Source of the DNA: an uncultured Bacteroidales bacterium
GTDB taxonomy: Bacteria; Bacteroidota; Bacteroidia; Bacteroidales; UBA932
Reading direction: 5' to 3'
Assembly: GCA_944323825.1 (NCBI GenBank)
Contig: CALUTY010000005.1
Location: 1 to 64,000, forward strand
Length of the DNA stretch: 64,000 bases
The notes below the pieces were generated by a model that made no database searches, was not told the DNA's origin, and was given only the letters and a program-made list of their open reading frames with translations. The position numbers and the translations under genes were made by a program. Below are positions 17,641 through 28,102 of the stretch, one piece after another. Every line of letters begins with the position of its first letter. The first letter of the stretch is position 1.

Positions 17641-18915
17641 ATGGACATAAGAAAACTTGAAAGAGCACTGCTGGATCAGAAGGAAGACCTTGACATATTG
17701 AGAAGCAAGAGTTTCTGCCACCGTGCGGAAGAAAGTCTGATTGACCTTGACAGCAATCTTGCGCAAGTGGTCATCGGAGTAAGAAGAAGCGGAAAGTCCA
17801 CATTATGCTTTAATGCCTTGGAAGAATCAAAGGTCAGCTATGCATACATCAACTTTGACGATGAGAATCTGTATGATCTCTCGGTCAAAGACATGAATGA
17901 TGTTCTTCAAGTATTATACAGCATATATGGTGATTTCACGCACCTTTTTCTTGATGAGATTCAGAATATTGAAGGATGGCATCTGTTTGTCAACCGTATG
18001 TTGCGTAAAGGTATCCGCATGCTGCTGACCGGCAGCAACTCCAGATTGCTTAGCGGAGAACTGGCCTCGCATCTTACGGGAAGGCATCACACCATTGAAC
18101 TCCTGCCGTTCTCTTTCCTGGACTGGTGCAATTTCAATGGCATCGTCACGGCACCGCTGACCACCAAGAACATGGGGTTGCTGATGGGTGCTTTCGACAA
18201 ATACCTGAGGCAAGGAGGCTTTCCGGAATTGCTTACGGAGCGCAACCGTACAGGGTACATTGATTCACTGTTTCATGACATCATAGCTCAAGACATACAG
18301 AAGAGATTCAAAGTCAAATATATCGATTCATTGGAACGCATGGCCGGACATATACTCAATATTGCTCCTGCAATAATCGTCAAAGAAAAACTACAGGAAC
18401 AGTTCGGTTTCAAAAGTCACCATACATTGGGCAATTATCTTTCTTATCTGGCTCAGACCTACCTGATATGCAAGGTCAACAAGTATTCAACAAAAAGCAA
18501 GGAGCGTTCTGTAGCAGAGAAAGCATACGCAATAGATGTTGCCTTCATGGACAAACGTGAAAATGCCATGGCAGGAGAAAACCTCGGCTGGAGGCTTGAA
18601 ACGGTTGTATATTTGGAACTCCGACGGCGCATCAGAAATGAGGAAGATGACATATATTATTTCAACAACGGAAATTCGGAAGCGGATTTTATCGTCTGCA
18701 ACGGAAATAAAGCAGCAGGAATATATCAAGTGGCCTACGACATCACGGATCCAATGACACGCAGACGGGAAATAAACGGAGCCGTTGCAGCGGCTAAAAG
18801 TACCAGATGTAACAATGTATATATCCTTACAGACCATCAGGCAGAAACAATCTCCCACACCGGCATCACGATAAAAGTCATGCCGGTGTGGGAGTGGATT
18901 GTCCGTAAAGGCTAG
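17641..18915 (+). CDS. AAA/DUF4143 family ATPase
   Basis: This 424-residue cytoplasmic protein has an AAA_14 nucleotide-binding domain: Walker A GVRRSGKST at residues 46-54, Walker B HLFLDEIQ at 101-108, and sensor LLTGSNSRLL. A C-terminal DUF4143 region follows, with a nuclease-like late block (YYFNNGNSEADFIV). The family is widespread and highly paralogous in Bacteroidales. Its function is unknown, although defence or DNA-related roles have been suggested. I use the ATG at 17641. A GTG six bases upstream is possible. It lies behind a 33-bp-periodic repeat array, which suggests self-regulation. The truncated relative at 12603-13517 is 4 kb away. Confidence 0.88.
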   Translation: MDIRKLERALLDQKEDLDILRSKSFCHRAEESLIDLDSNLAQVVIGVRRSGKSTLCFNALEESKVSYAYINFDDENLYDLSVKDMNDVLQVLYSIYGDFTHLFLDEIQNIEGWHLFVNRMLRKGIRMLLTGSNSRLLSGELASHLTGRHHTIELLPFSFLDWCNFNGIVTAPLTTKNMGLLMGAFDKYLRQGGFPELLTERNRTGYIDSLFHDIIAQDIQKRFKVKYIDSLERMAGHILNIAPAIIVKEKLQEQFGFKSHHTLGNYLSYLAQTYLICKVNKYSTKSKERSVAEKAYAIDVAFMDKRENAMAGENLGWRLETVVYLELRRRIRNEEDDIYYFNNGNSEADFIVCNGNKAAGIYQVAYDITDPMTRRREINGAVAAAKSTRCNNVYILTDHQAETISHTGITIKVMPVWEWIVRKG

Positions 18916-18933
18916 CCTGCTGCCGCAAAGCGG

Positions 18934-21177
18934 TCAGCGGACATTTATACTGAAACTGTGACCTGAGGTGCTTGAGTTCCCAACATAAACGATGAATTCA
19001 CCGGGCTCGACGACCTCTTTCATATTGATGTCATACATTGAAAATGAAGACACGGGCAAAGAAAACTGCAAGCGGCGGCTCTCGCCCTTTTTCAGAAACA
19101 CCTTCCTGAAATCCTTCAATTCCCTAACCGGTCTGGTAAGAGAGGCATGGACATCCCTCACATAGACCTGAACTACTTCCGCTCCGTCTGCATGACCGGA
19201 ATTCGTGAGGGTGACGCTGAATCTTAAAGTATCAGACCGGGAAAGGAGGGTGTCATCCGGCTCCGGTTCAGAAATGTCGAATTCGGTATATGAGAGCCCG
19301 TACCCGAACGGATAGAGCGGCTTCACTCCGACATCAAGATAATATGAAGAATGTCCAAGCACGGACTGGTATGCATTCCTCGGAATGTCATCAAGGCTTC
19401 TGATCTTCGCAGCAGGACGGCCGGTGGACTTTTGGCTGTAATAGAGAGGTGATTGTCCGGCATGCACAGGAACAGACACCGGAAGCTTGCCCGAAGGGTT
19501 TGTCTTTCCAAAGATGATGTCCGCCAATGCAGGACCGCCCATTGTGCCGGGATGAAAAGAATACAGCACGGCATCGGACTTTGAAATCTCCCCGACGGCA
19601 GTCACAGGGCGGCCCGCCATAATGACCGTAACAAGAGGCTTGCCCGCAGAGGACAGAAGCTCGACAAGGGCAGACTGCATCCCTTTGAGAGAAATGTCAG
19701 CCAGAGAATGGGCCTCACCGGTAAGGATTGCCTCCTCTCCAAGAAATGCAATTATGACATCCGCTTCAGATGCCTTGGACCTCAACGCCCCGAATCTTGA
19801 AGTATCCTTGTCCCTGCTGTACAGAAGCCCCGGTTCATAAAGGATTTCCACATCATCAGCATACCCGGAAATCAAGGCATCCAAAGGGGTTACAGTGAGG
19901 GATGTGTCGCTGTCCATTGTCCATGTCCCCAACTGGTCATGCGGGGCATCCGCAAGAGGGCCGGTGACCAGCACCTTTCTGACCGCCCTGCCCAAAGGCA
20001 GGACATTGCCGTCATTTTTCAGCATTACGACGCTCTCAGATGCCACCCTTTCCGCTAGTGCCATATTTTCTGAAGATGCCACACCACCGTTCAGGTCAGG
20101 ACCGACATAAGGACGGTCAAACAGTCCGGCACGGAATTTCAGACGAAGGACACGCCTCACAGCAGAATCAAGTGCGGATTCCGGAACAATCTCCTCTCTT
20201 ATCAGGTCCGGCAGATGACCGGTATAGATCTTCGTGGCCATATCCATATCCGTCCCGGCAAGAAGAGCCAGTCTGGCCGCTTCCTCCCTATCCCGTGCAA
20301 CACCGTGCTTCATCAGTTCCCCTATGGCCCCGTAATCGGATACGGTCACTCCGTCATATCCCCATTCTTTCCTGAGGATGCTGTCCAGGACAAATCCGTT
20401 GGCACTCGCAGGAAGACCGTCAATATCATTGAAGGCTGTCATTACGGACGCACATCCGGCATCGGCCACGGCCTTAAACGGCGGAAGATACACTTCCCTC
20501 AGCTGGCGCTCGGTGATATTTGTGGTATTGTAATCCCGTCCTCCTTCCACGGCTCCATAGCCGACGAAATGCTTGGCACAGGCCATCACCGTATGCGGAG
20601 CCCCCGGAGAGTCTGTCTGATAGCCTCTTACCACTGCAGCCCCCATGCGGGAGTTCAGCAGCACATCTTCACCGAAAGACTCGGCGATGCGGCCCCAGCG
20701 TGCATCTCTGGACACATCTATCATCGGGGCAAACGCCCATCTGATGCCATGTTCGTATGCCTCCGATGCAGCCATACGGGCACCATCATACACAAGCTCT
20801 TCATTAAATGTTGCTGCCATTCCAAGAGGTATAGGCAGCATGGTGCGGAATCCATGCACCACATCACGAGAAAAGATCACCGGGATGCCATTGGGGGATT
20901 CCTCAACTGCAATCTTCTGCAGCCTGTCCACTTCTTCCGGGTCGGTGATATTCATTATGGAACCTATCCCGCCTGTCCGCAGCAGCTGTTCTATATACGG
21001 AAGATTGCGCCTCCCGTCAAGCTGGTTGAGCTGCCCGACCTTTTCCTCCAATGTCATACGGGACATCAATGAGTCTATGCGGGCCTCCACATCCCCGTTC
21101 CGATTCCCGGCAAATGAAACGGAAAGGCATGTCATGAATAATAAAAGTGTCATCAAAATATATCTCATCTCTGTCAT
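18934..21177 (-). CDS. secreted GH3 beta-glucosidase-type enzyme (last gene of the PUL)
   Basis: This 747-residue glycoside hydrolase family 3 enzyme of BglX type starts with a signal peptide (MRYILMTLLLFMTCLSVSFA) and should act in the periplasm or at the surface. The N-terminal (beta/alpha)8 domain carries RWAFAPMIDVSRDARWGRI and the nucleophile D281 in VSDYGAI. The second domain has the MLKNDGNVLPL and ELLSSAGKPLVTVIM regions. A C-terminal FnIII-like domain ends the chain (LTRPVRELKDFRKVFLKKGE). The likely substrate is a beta-glucoside or beta-xyloside oligosaccharide. The start overlaps the stop of the oxidoreductase gene by four bases. Confidence 0.92.
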   Translation of the reverse strand: MTEMRYILMTLLLFMTCLSVSFAGNRNGDVEARIDSLMSRMTLEEKVGQLNQLDGRRNLPYIEQLLRTGGIGSIMNITDPEEVDRLQKIAVEESPNGIPVIFSRDVVHGFRTMLPIPLGMAATFNEELVYDGARMAASEAYEHGIRWAFAPMIDVSRDARWGRIAESFGEDVLLNSRMGAAVVRGYQTDSPGAPHTVMACAKHFVGYGAVEGGRDYNTTNITERQLREVYLPPFKAVADAGCASVMTAFNDIDGLPASANGFVLDSILRKEWGYDGVTVSDYGAIGELMKHGVARDREEAARLALLAGTDMDMATKIYTGHLPDLIREEIVPESALDSAVRRVLRLKFRAGLFDRPYVGPDLNGGVASSENMALAERVASESVVMLKNDGNVLPLGRAVRKVLVTGPLADAPHDQLGTWTMDSDTSLTVTPLDALISGYADDVEILYEPGLLYSRDKDTSRFGALRSKASEADVIIAFLGEEAILTGEAHSLADISLKGMQSALVELLSSAGKPLVTVIMAGRPVTAVGEISKSDAVLYSFHPGTMGGPALADIIFGKTNPSGKLPVSVPVHAGQSPLYYSQKSTGRPAAKIRSLDDIPRNAYQSVLGHSSYYLDVGVKPLYPFGYGLSYTEFDISEPEPDDTLLSRSDTLRFSVTLTNSGHADGAEVVQVYVRDVHASLTRPVRELKDFRKVFLKKGESRRLQFSLPVSSFSMYDINMKEVVEPGEFIVYVGNSSTSGHSFSINVR

Positions 21178-23150
21178 CTTTTTATAAGCAGCAATGCATC
21201 GGCATGCACAGGTCCTCCGTTTCCGGTAACACGCACATATGACTCCATGTCTTTTTCAAATGAGTATGTACCCAGAAGGCACCACTCCCCACTTGTCTGC
21301 CCCAGCACATGCATGTTCCCGGCATCCAGGGTCACATGATGCAATGTGTCGGATGAAAACACTTCAAACGAGGATTCAGGGGCAAGGCGGCGGCTTGAAT
21401 GCTGGTAGCTGTAAAGATCGTATTCAGCAGTTTCCTGCACGGAAAAGCGGAATTCTGCCGTCCCTTCCCCTGATGCTGACTCCAGAAAAGTGGGTCCATA
21501 TCCGCCCAACATGCGGAGCCTTTTCCAGTCGCCGGAAAGTGTTACTTCCCCGTTTTCGTCATCTATCAGCAGATCAGCAGGAGTGCCGTCAAGATACGGG
21601 TCGACGGACATGATCATGTTTATCTCTGCGAAGTCCACATCCTGCACATCACCGTGACCATTCCCGGATGCAAGGAATGTGGCTATTGCAGACACCTGTC
21701 CGAGAACCATGAAGACAGGTTCCATCCTGATTGAACCGTATGCGATGTGGCTTGCGGAAAGGCACACCGGGACCAGAAGGTTTCTGCATTCTTCCCTGTG
21801 CGGTACAAGACAGCGGTAGGATATCGGATACGGTGCACCACCGTTCACCTCGACATTGCCTTCATTCTTGACCATGAAACGGCCGTCTTTCCTGACCACA
21901 ACCCTCTGGCAGTTATGGGAATCCATGTTATATGCAGCCATGGCAATCCCGTCCTCCGCCACCTTGCGGCCCTGACAGTCCGCCTGAGTGGCCACATATT
22001 CTCCTTTCATCCTTCTGGACTCCCTGACATAAAGCTGCGGTGTCCAGTTGCCGGTGGCAGTGTATTCGTCCTTCGGATATCCCCATCTGAGCATTTCCGA
22101 CCTGAGTTCCTCCGGCACACGGGGGTCATGCCCGATAAAGTACAGAAGCCCCTGGGTATAGTCCTTATGTGCCTTGACAATCTTTTCCCTTTCCCCGTAT
22201 GTAGCCTCAGGATAGGAATGATTCATGCCGATCATGTCCGTGGAAAAGCCGCCCCTGTTGTTCACATCAGTCTTTCTCCCCGGCATCCGGCTCCAGATGA
22301 AATAGTCATTCAGGCGGCGCTTTGAAGGCTGGGCATCAAAAAGCCTCAGCAGAAGACGGTACTTCTCAGGGTCATAATTGTCCGGTATCCCTATGGGAAT
22401 CATGTTTTCAAGGCTGTCGGTGAGGCAGATCCTGTAATTGTATGCCTGCACAAGACTGTCCCCCGTGCCTTCTGCAGCCTTTTCCTCCGAGGATATTCCC
22501 CAAAGCAGTCCGCTGTCGGGATTACCAGGCTCTACGAAAGGATCCACCCCGTCAGGGAACTGGTGTCCCTTCAGCATCTGCACCCCGTTGTATGTTTCCC
22601 CGTACACATCATTCCCTTCCCTGCCCACTGTATAGCTGACCCCGGCAGAAGCCATGAGGTCCCCTTCGTATGAACAGTCGATGAAATAATCTGCGGACAG
22701 TGTCAGAGACTCTGCATCCCCTTCTGCATCCGACAATACGACTCTCAATATCCTTCCGTCCTCCTTCTCCACCTTTTCAAGACGGCGGCAAGTCATCAGC
22801 GTTATCCCGGGATGTGACAGATATGACGCAAGGATTTCCGATGCCACATGAGGCTCGAATATCCATTGCTCCAGCCTGCCGTAATGTCTGCCGATTTCAC
22901 GGTAGAAATGCCGGGCAAGCCCTGTCACCACCTGCTTGTTGCCTATGTCTGTAAATCCGAGGCCGCCCGTGGTCATTCCTCCGATATGCCCGCCGGGCTC
23001 CACAAGTGCCACGTCCATACCGAGACGGGCAGCCGAATATGCGGCAATCACCCCGGAAGCGGTACCTCCATAGATACACACATCATAAGATTTCTTCGAA
23101 CAGCTCCACAGAAGAGGGAGCATGAACACGAACAGTATAAAATGTTTCAT
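21174..23150 (-). CDS. lipoprotein FAD-dependent oxidoreductase with C-terminal beta domain
   Basis: This 658-residue protein has a lipobox (LLWSC near residue 16), so it is exported and lipid-anchored. The FAD domain follows at once: VCIYGGTASGVIAAYSAARL, then GGHIGGMTTGGLGFTD, matching FAD_oxidored (PF12831) proteins. The C-terminal 120 residues (from about LRMLGGYGPTFLES) form a beta-rich domain like the golvesin/xanthan-lyase CBD-type. Its reaction is unproven; oxidation of a sugar hydroxyl on the glycan is an inference. Translation is probably coupled on both sides by ATGA overlaps with two GH3 genes. It is a paralogue of the protein at 28102-29739. Confidence 0.85.
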   Translation of the reverse strand: MKHFILFVFMLPLLWSCSKKSYDVCIYGGTASGVIAAYSAARLGMDVALVEPGGHIGGMTTGGLGFTDIGNKQVVTGLARHFYREIGRHYGRLEQWIFEPHVASEILASYLSHPGITLMTCRRLEKVEKEDGRILRVVLSDAEGDAESLTLSADYFIDCSYEGDLMASAGVSYTVGREGNDVYGETYNGVQMLKGHQFPDGVDPFVEPGNPDSGLLWGISSEEKAAEGTGDSLVQAYNYRICLTDSLENMIPIGIPDNYDPEKYRLLLRLFDAQPSKRRLNDYFIWSRMPGRKTDVNNRGGFSTDMIGMNHSYPEATYGEREKIVKAHKDYTQGLLYFIGHDPRVPEELRSEMLRWGYPKDEYTATGNWTPQLYVRESRRMKGEYVATQADCQGRKVAEDGIAMAAYNMDSHNCQRVVVRKDGRFMVKNEGNVEVNGGAPYPISYRCLVPHREECRNLLVPVCLSASHIAYGSIRMEPVFMVLGQVSAIATFLASGNGHGDVQDVDFAEINMIMSVDPYLDGTPADLLIDDENGEVTLSGDWKRLRMLGGYGPTFLESASGEGTAEFRFSVQETAEYDLYSYQHSSRRLAPESSFEVFSSDTLHHVTLDAGNMHVLGQTSGEWCLLGTYSFEKDMESYVRVTGNGGPVHADALLLIKR

Positions 23151-25468
23151 TTCAATTCCAGTTTTGCCTTGAGAAGGTCATTATTCATGGAGCTGCTTCC
23201 GACCATAACGGTGAACTTGCCCGGTTCCAGCAGCAGCCTTCCGCCGGAGCCGTAATACGACAGGTCATCCGTGCCGATTTCAAACTCCACCCTTGCGGTT
23301 TCCCCTGCCTTCAGTGCCACACGGCGGAATCCCTTCAGCTCCTTCACGGGCCTCGTCTCCGAGCTGAAATCATCCCCGACGTACATCTGCACCACCTCTT
23401 CCCCATCTATGGTCCCTTTGTTGGTGACACTGACGGAAACCCTGACGGATTCCCCGGGGCGTATTTCAGAAGAACTCAATTCAAGGCCGGAATATTCAAA
23501 CTCTGTATAGCTCAATCCATATCCGAACTGATACAGAGGGGTCTTAGGGATGTCGATGGCAGGATGGCTGTACTGAGAAGGCTTGTGATTGTAGGTGGCA
23601 GTAATCTGGCCGACATGTCTCGGAATCGTGATGGGCAGCTTTCCGCTCGGGTTCACCTTTCCGAAAAGTATCTCACCTATGGCCCTGCCTCCCATGGAGC
23701 CAGGCTCCCATGCTTCAAGAAGGGCGGACACGTTTTCCGAAATCCAAGGGACGGCAAGAGGGCGGCCATTGACAAGAATCACCACCACAGGCACACCGGT
23801 CCGGGCAACGGCTTCCAGAAGCTCCTGCTGCCGTCCCCACAAGGTGATGTCCGTCCTGCAACGGTTCTCCCCGCATGTCTTGTCGGCCCAATGTTCGCGA
23901 AAAGAGTCCTCCCCGAGCACCACGACAGCAAGATCAGCCCTGCGGGCAGCTGCAGCGGCATTTTCAATGTCATCGTCAGATATGTTCCTCAGGTTCCAAC
24001 CTACATCGACAAAATCCACTTCGGCACCGTCAGCCATTTCCTTCACTCCGTCAAGAACAGTATGGTAATTTTCCCTCGGCTGGTCAAATGTCCAGTCCCC
24101 CATTATGGACTGGTTGTCGGCATTCGGCCCTGTGACAAGTATCCTTTCATATTTTCCCGGGGACAGAGGAAGAATCCCGTCATTTTCCAGCAGGACGACA
24201 GAGCGTCTTGCCAGTTCAAGGGCAGTCTGCTGATGCTCTCTGGAAAACACCACTCCGGCGGCATCGGCAGGGTCAACATACCTGTCTTCAAAAAGTCCGA
24301 GCCGGAACTTCGCATACAGAATCTTCCGACAGGCTTCATCCACCCTCTCTTCCGGCACCTTGCCCTCCCGGACAAGCCCGGCAAGAGCCTCGGCAAACTC
24401 AGGGCCGTGCATGTGCATATCTATCCCGGCATTCACGGCAAGCATAAAGGCCTCCGTATTGTCTTCTGCCACATGATGCACCCTTGACAATGCCTCAATG
24501 TCCATCCAGTCGCTCACTATGAAGCCGTCAAAGCCGTATTCACCTCTGACCACATCCGTCATTAGCCATCTGTTGCAATGGCACGGGACTCCGTTGACCT
24601 CATTGTGGGCGGGCATCAGAGTATAAGGCGAGGTTTCCTCAATGGCGGCCTTGAATGGCTGGAGATAAATATTGCGCATTTTCCCTTCGCCCAGCTCCAC
24701 AGGCGCTGCATTCGTGCCGTTGTTCGCACTTCCCCCTCCAAGAAGATGCTTGACACAGGCCAGCACTGCCCCGTCATTGCCAATGTCGCCGGTCTGTAGC
24801 CCCCTGACAGAAGCCGCCCCCATCCGGGACACAAGATACGGGTCCTCTCCGAAAGTTTCCCCGACCCTGCCCCATCTGGCATCCGTGGCGATTTCTATGT
24901 TCGGGGCAAATGCCCAATGCGAACCGGTGGCCCTCATTTCATCCGCAGTCTGCCGGCAGGCCTTCTCCCAAAGCTCCGGAGAAAATGACGAGGCTGCCGT
25001 TATCGGCGACGGATATATCGTGCTTCCTCTGTAAAGACCGTTCCCGTGGATGGCATCAATGCCGATTAAAAGAGGTATCTTCAGAGGGCTTTTCTCGGCA
25101 AGGCTCTGGAGATAATTTGCTTCCTCCAGGGTCGTGACATGCAGGAACGAGCCGATCTTCCCCTCCTGCACCATCCTCACCACCCCGTCAGAGTGCAGTC
25201 CCTTGTAAAAGCCGCGTGCATGTCCGTTCAGAAGCTCTTCCTCGGTGATTTCCTTTTCCGCCGCCCTGATATGCTCAAGCCCGGCATACTGGCACATCTG
25301 CGCAATCTTGTCCTCAAGCGTCATCCTCGACATAAGGTCCTCAACCCTGTCCTCCACCGGAAGCGAAGGGTCAAGATATGGAGGGGAAATCTCCCCTCCA
25401 TACGACTGCACAGCCATCATGAGCGGCACTACTGCCGCAAAGGCATATTTCATGGCAACTGCTTTCAT
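23147..25468 (-). CDS. secreted GH3 beta-glucosidase (BglX-type)
   Basis: This 773-residue GH3 enzyme starts MKAVAMKYAFAAVVPLMMAV, a signal peptide. It has MTLEDKIAQMCQYAG, the catalytic TIM-barrel region with FAPNIEIATDARWGRVGETF, nucleophile D320 in VSDWMDI, VVLGEDSFREHW in the second domain, and a C-terminal FnIII-like domain ending near the GKFTVMVGSSS block. It differs enough from the GH3 at 18934-21177 that the two probably act on different linkages or chain lengths. The start overlaps the preceding lipoprotein stop by four bases. An ATG 15 bases downstream is an alternative start. Confidence 0.92.
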   Translation of the reverse strand: MKAVAMKYAFAAVVPLMMAVQSYGGEISPPYLDPSLPVEDRVEDLMSRMTLEDKIAQMCQYAGLEHIRAAEKEITEEELLNGHARGFYKGLHSDGVVRMVQEGKIGSFLHVTTLEEANYLQSLAEKSPLKIPLLIGIDAIHGNGLYRGSTIYPSPITAASSFSPELWEKACRQTADEMRATGSHWAFAPNIEIATDARWGRVGETFGEDPYLVSRMGAASVRGLQTGDIGNDGAVLACVKHLLGGGSANNGTNAAPVELGEGKMRNIYLQPFKAAIEETSPYTLMPAHNEVNGVPCHCNRWLMTDVVRGEYGFDGFIVSDWMDIEALSRVHHVAEDNTEAFMLAVNAGIDMHMHGPEFAEALAGLVREGKVPEERVDEACRKILYAKFRLGLFEDRYVDPADAAGVVFSREHQQTALELARRSVVLLENDGILPLSPGKYERILVTGPNADNQSIMGDWTFDQPRENYHTVLDGVKEMADGAEVDFVDVGWNLRNISDDDIENAAAAARRADLAVVVLGEDSFREHWADKTCGENRCRTDITLWGRQQELLEAVARTGVPVVVILVNGRPLAVPWISENVSALLEAWEPGSMGGRAIGEILFGKVNPSGKLPITIPRHVGQITATYNHKPSQYSHPAIDIPKTPLYQFGYGLSYTEFEYSGLELSSSEIRPGESVRVSVSVTNKGTIDGEEVVQMYVGDDFSSETRPVKELKGFRRVALKAGETARVEFEIGTDDLSYYGSGGRLLLEPGKFTVMVGSSSMNNDLLKAKLELK

Positions 25469-26718
25469 TTGGTTATCTTGTAATCAATTACAACTGTCTC
25501 AGTATTTTTCGCTCCTCTTGAAACTACCTTCAGCATGCCATATTCATTTGAAATACCGTCAGCATCCAAAGGGATCCTGAAACCTATGATATTGCCTGGC
25601 TGAAGTCTGTTAACGAGCTGCGCTTCAGACTGGGCGGAATTCTCATACAGGTCAATGATTTCCTTCTCAGTATAAATGGAGGCAAATGTTTCGTTGTCGA
25701 CTTCATCGCTGAGATTCTTGAAATATGTGGCATTTCTGGTCGACCAGTTTGTCACGATATCCTCATCAGTGCCACCCATGGCACCTATTGTAGCTGCATT
25801 ACAGATATTTTCCGCATTGACAGTAGTGGCATCAGTAATTGACATTCCTGCCCCTCCGCTGTTGCTGTAGAAGAACAGCATGTCAATTTCCTCGCAATGA
25901 AGATGACATCCGTCAAATACATAGACCGTCCCGTTCTGTGCATCAAGGAAAGAACCTGCAGCATTCCTCTGATATCCTATGGTAACACCGAAGAATTCGG
26001 AAATCTCATCAGAGGCAGGCCTTATGACTGACACGGAATATTCTGCAGAGACAATGTTTCCGTTCACATCCATCACCTCGAACCTGAAGGTGGTTTCAGC
26101 TCCGATGTCAGTCACTTCCGGCATATAGGAAAACGGATATGCCACATTTCTCCTATCTTCGAATTCTGTCATTATAAGTTCTTCAAGCACATTCCCGTTC
26201 TTGTATGTTGCTATCTGCCTGATGTCGGTTGCGGAAACCACGGACACTGAGAAAGTGAGCTCCTCACCAAGATTCCATTCCTCCGGTGCATCCTCCGGAA
26301 CCGAAATCTGAATGTCCGCTTCAGCCGCCTGCACATACAGGGGCACATCATAGCTTTTCTTCAATCCGTCAGCACTTGACACCACGGCAGAAAAGTCCAG
26401 TGTGTTGCCTGCATCCTCATCTTTGACCACATAACTGAATGACCAGTCTGCAGAAACAGGGGCATCAGCCCATGTTGCCGTACTGCCCTCCAGAATTTCA
26501 TTGTTGAGCATCGCGGACACTTCCTTCAATCCGCCTTCACAGGAAATGGAGAATGTGTATTCCACCTCATCTCCTGGTCTCGCCATTACAGGAGGTTCAG
26601 AAATCAATCCTATCTTTATCTGCACCGTATCATCTGCCGGAGAGACAGTGTCATCGCACGAAACAGCACATAAGGCCGCTACAGATGACAGCATCATAAA
26701 TGTCTTAAATCTTTTCAT
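25465..26718 (-). CDS. Ig-like surface lipoprotein of the PUL, putative glycan-binding protein
   Basis: This 417-residue protein has a lipobox (ALCAVSC at about residue 20) and no catalytic motif. It appears to contain two or three Ig-like beta domains (for example RPGDEVEYTFSISCEG, then PEEWNLGEELTFSVSVVSAT) and a C-terminal domain of about 180 residues. The position among SusC/SusD and glycosidases fits a surface glycan-binding protein such as SusE/SusF, but no binding site can be named. It is coupled to the downstream GH3 gene. Confidence 0.72.
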   Translation of the reverse strand: MKRFKTFMMLSSVAALCAVSCDDTVSPADDTVQIKIGLISEPPVMARPGDEVEYTFSISCEGGLKEVSAMLNNEILEGSTATWADAPVSADWSFSYVVKDEDAGNTLDFSAVVSSADGLKKSYDVPLYVQAAEADIQISVPEDAPEEWNLGEELTFSVSVVSATDIRQIATYKNGNVLEELIMTEFEDRRNVAYPFSYMPEVTDIGAETTFRFEVMDVNGNIVSAEYSVSVIRPASDEISEFFGVTIGYQRNAAGSFLDAQNGTVYVFDGCHLHCEEIDMLFFYSNSGGAGMSITDATTVNAENICNAATIGAMGGTDEDIVTNWSTRNATYFKNLSDEVDNETFASIYTEKEIIDLYENSAQSEAQLVNRLQPGNIIGFRIPLDADGISNEYGMLKVVSRGAKNTETVVIDYKITK

Positions 26719-26731
26719 GGTTCAAATCTCA

Positions 26732-28102
26732 TTATTGCACAAGGAATGGAATGACCGCACTGGCCACTTTTCTGTTCACATCATCCAGAACAAATACATA
26801 GAGTCTGTATCCTCCCACCCCTGAAGGAGCCTTGAATGTAATCTCACTTTTCGACGGGTCAGAAATGAGACCGTCAATGCCATCTGGCATGCTTCCGTCC
26901 TCTGCTGCATCTCCTTCCTTGTATATCAGCCAATGATATTTCAATGTCGCCCCGCTCGGGGATGTCGCGGTCACCTTTGCAGTATTGACCGAAGATGGCA
27001 ACACGGTTATCTTGTCTTCTGCCACCATGCCGTTCATCGTAATGTCTTTGCGGGATTCTATCCTCGGAGCCCTGACTGATGGATATTCTCCTGTCCAGCA
27101 ATATTGCATGGCATCCACTGCCCCATAGGAATATTTGTCCTTGTTGAACAGTCCATACCAATTCAGCACTTCTCCATGGGTCTGATATCCCCAGACAAAC
27201 ACGAACGACCCGATGCACCCGTTCTTTTCGTTGGCCTTGATGCTTTCCTGCCAGGCTTTCAGATAGTCAGCCTCCTTTTCGGTGCTGGTCTGCTCCACAA
27301 GGGCTCCCCAAGGCAGAATCCTCTCCGGTTCAGGATTCATCTGCCATGTCCCGCGGGGACCAAACTCCGTGATCATATAAGGCCCGGTCCATCCTGCAGA
27401 GGTTATCTTGCCATATGTATCAGGAAGATTCGGTGCATAGGTATTTAACGACAATATGTCGATTTCCGGTGCAAGTTCCAGAATATTCTTTATATGATCT
27501 TCATTGGCACTGGCCAGCACCGTTGTCGTGGGATGGTTCGGGTCAGTTTCGTGAATCATCCTGGCGATGTCATTGATTGCCGTCCAAAGCTTCTTGTTGG
27601 TATAATTCGATTCAGCCTCATTTCCGATTGACCACATAAGCACTGCAGGATGGTTCATGAATTTCTTGACACAGGACTGGACTTCCTCGAATTGCGACCG
27701 GACTGCCGCCTCGTCATTATAGTCAAATCCGTCCCTTTCCCTCCTGATGTATATTCCGACATTCACATACAGGCCGTTCTTGTATGCTTCATCGAGAATT
27801 TCCATAGTATCATCTCCGGTACAACTGTAAATACGGAAGACATTCCCTCCGAACTTGGCTACATCCGTATAGAAATTATTGCAGGCTGCCCCGTTGATGT
27901 ACAACTGCTCACCGTTACAGAACAGTTTCCATTGCCCGTCTTCCTGACGCAGCTCCACCTTTGACGGCACCTGGACCACAGTGTCAGAGCCTACTGGTAT
28001 CTTATAATCGTCTTTTGCACATGATGAACATGCTGTCGATACTATAAGCAGCATAGTCATCTGTATGAATTTCATCATTTTCATAATACACAACATTTTC
28101 AT
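26732..28102 (-). CDS. lipoprotein clan GH-A glycosidase, GH2-like TIM barrel
   Basis: This 456-residue protein is lipid-anchored (Cys in TACSSC). A single TIM barrel carries the clan-A residues: acid/base E162 in WSIGNEAES and candidate nucleophile E246 in ITEFGPRG. A C-terminal Ig-like domain follows (from about residue 355, ITVLPSSVNTAKVTATSPSG). It resembles the catalytic domain of GH2 enzymes without the jelly-roll part, so the family could also be one of the related clan-A families. The ATG at 28102 overlaps the upstream stop (TGATG). A TTG at 28105 is also possible. Confidence 0.82.
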   Translation of the reverse strand: MKMLCIMKMMKFIQMTMLLIVSTACSSCAKDDYKIPVGSDTVVQVPSKVELRQEDGQWKLFCNGEQLYINGAACNNFYTDVAKFGGNVFRIYSCTGDDTMEILDEAYKNGLYVNVGIYIRRERDGFDYNDEAAVRSQFEEVQSCVKKFMNHPAVLMWSIGNEAESNYTNKKLWTAINDIARMIHETDPNHPTTTVLASANEDHIKNILELAPEIDILSLNTYAPNLPDTYGKITSAGWTGPYMITEFGPRGTWQMNPEPERILPWGALVEQTSTEKEADYLKAWQESIKANEKNGCIGSFVFVWGYQTHGEVLNWYGLFNKDKYSYGAVDAMQYCWTGEYPSVRAPRIESRKDITMNGMVAEDKITVLPSSVNTAKVTATSPSGATLKYHWLIYKEGDAAEDGSMPDGIDGLISDPSKSEITFKAPSGVGGYRLYVFVLDDVNRKVASAVIPFLVQ

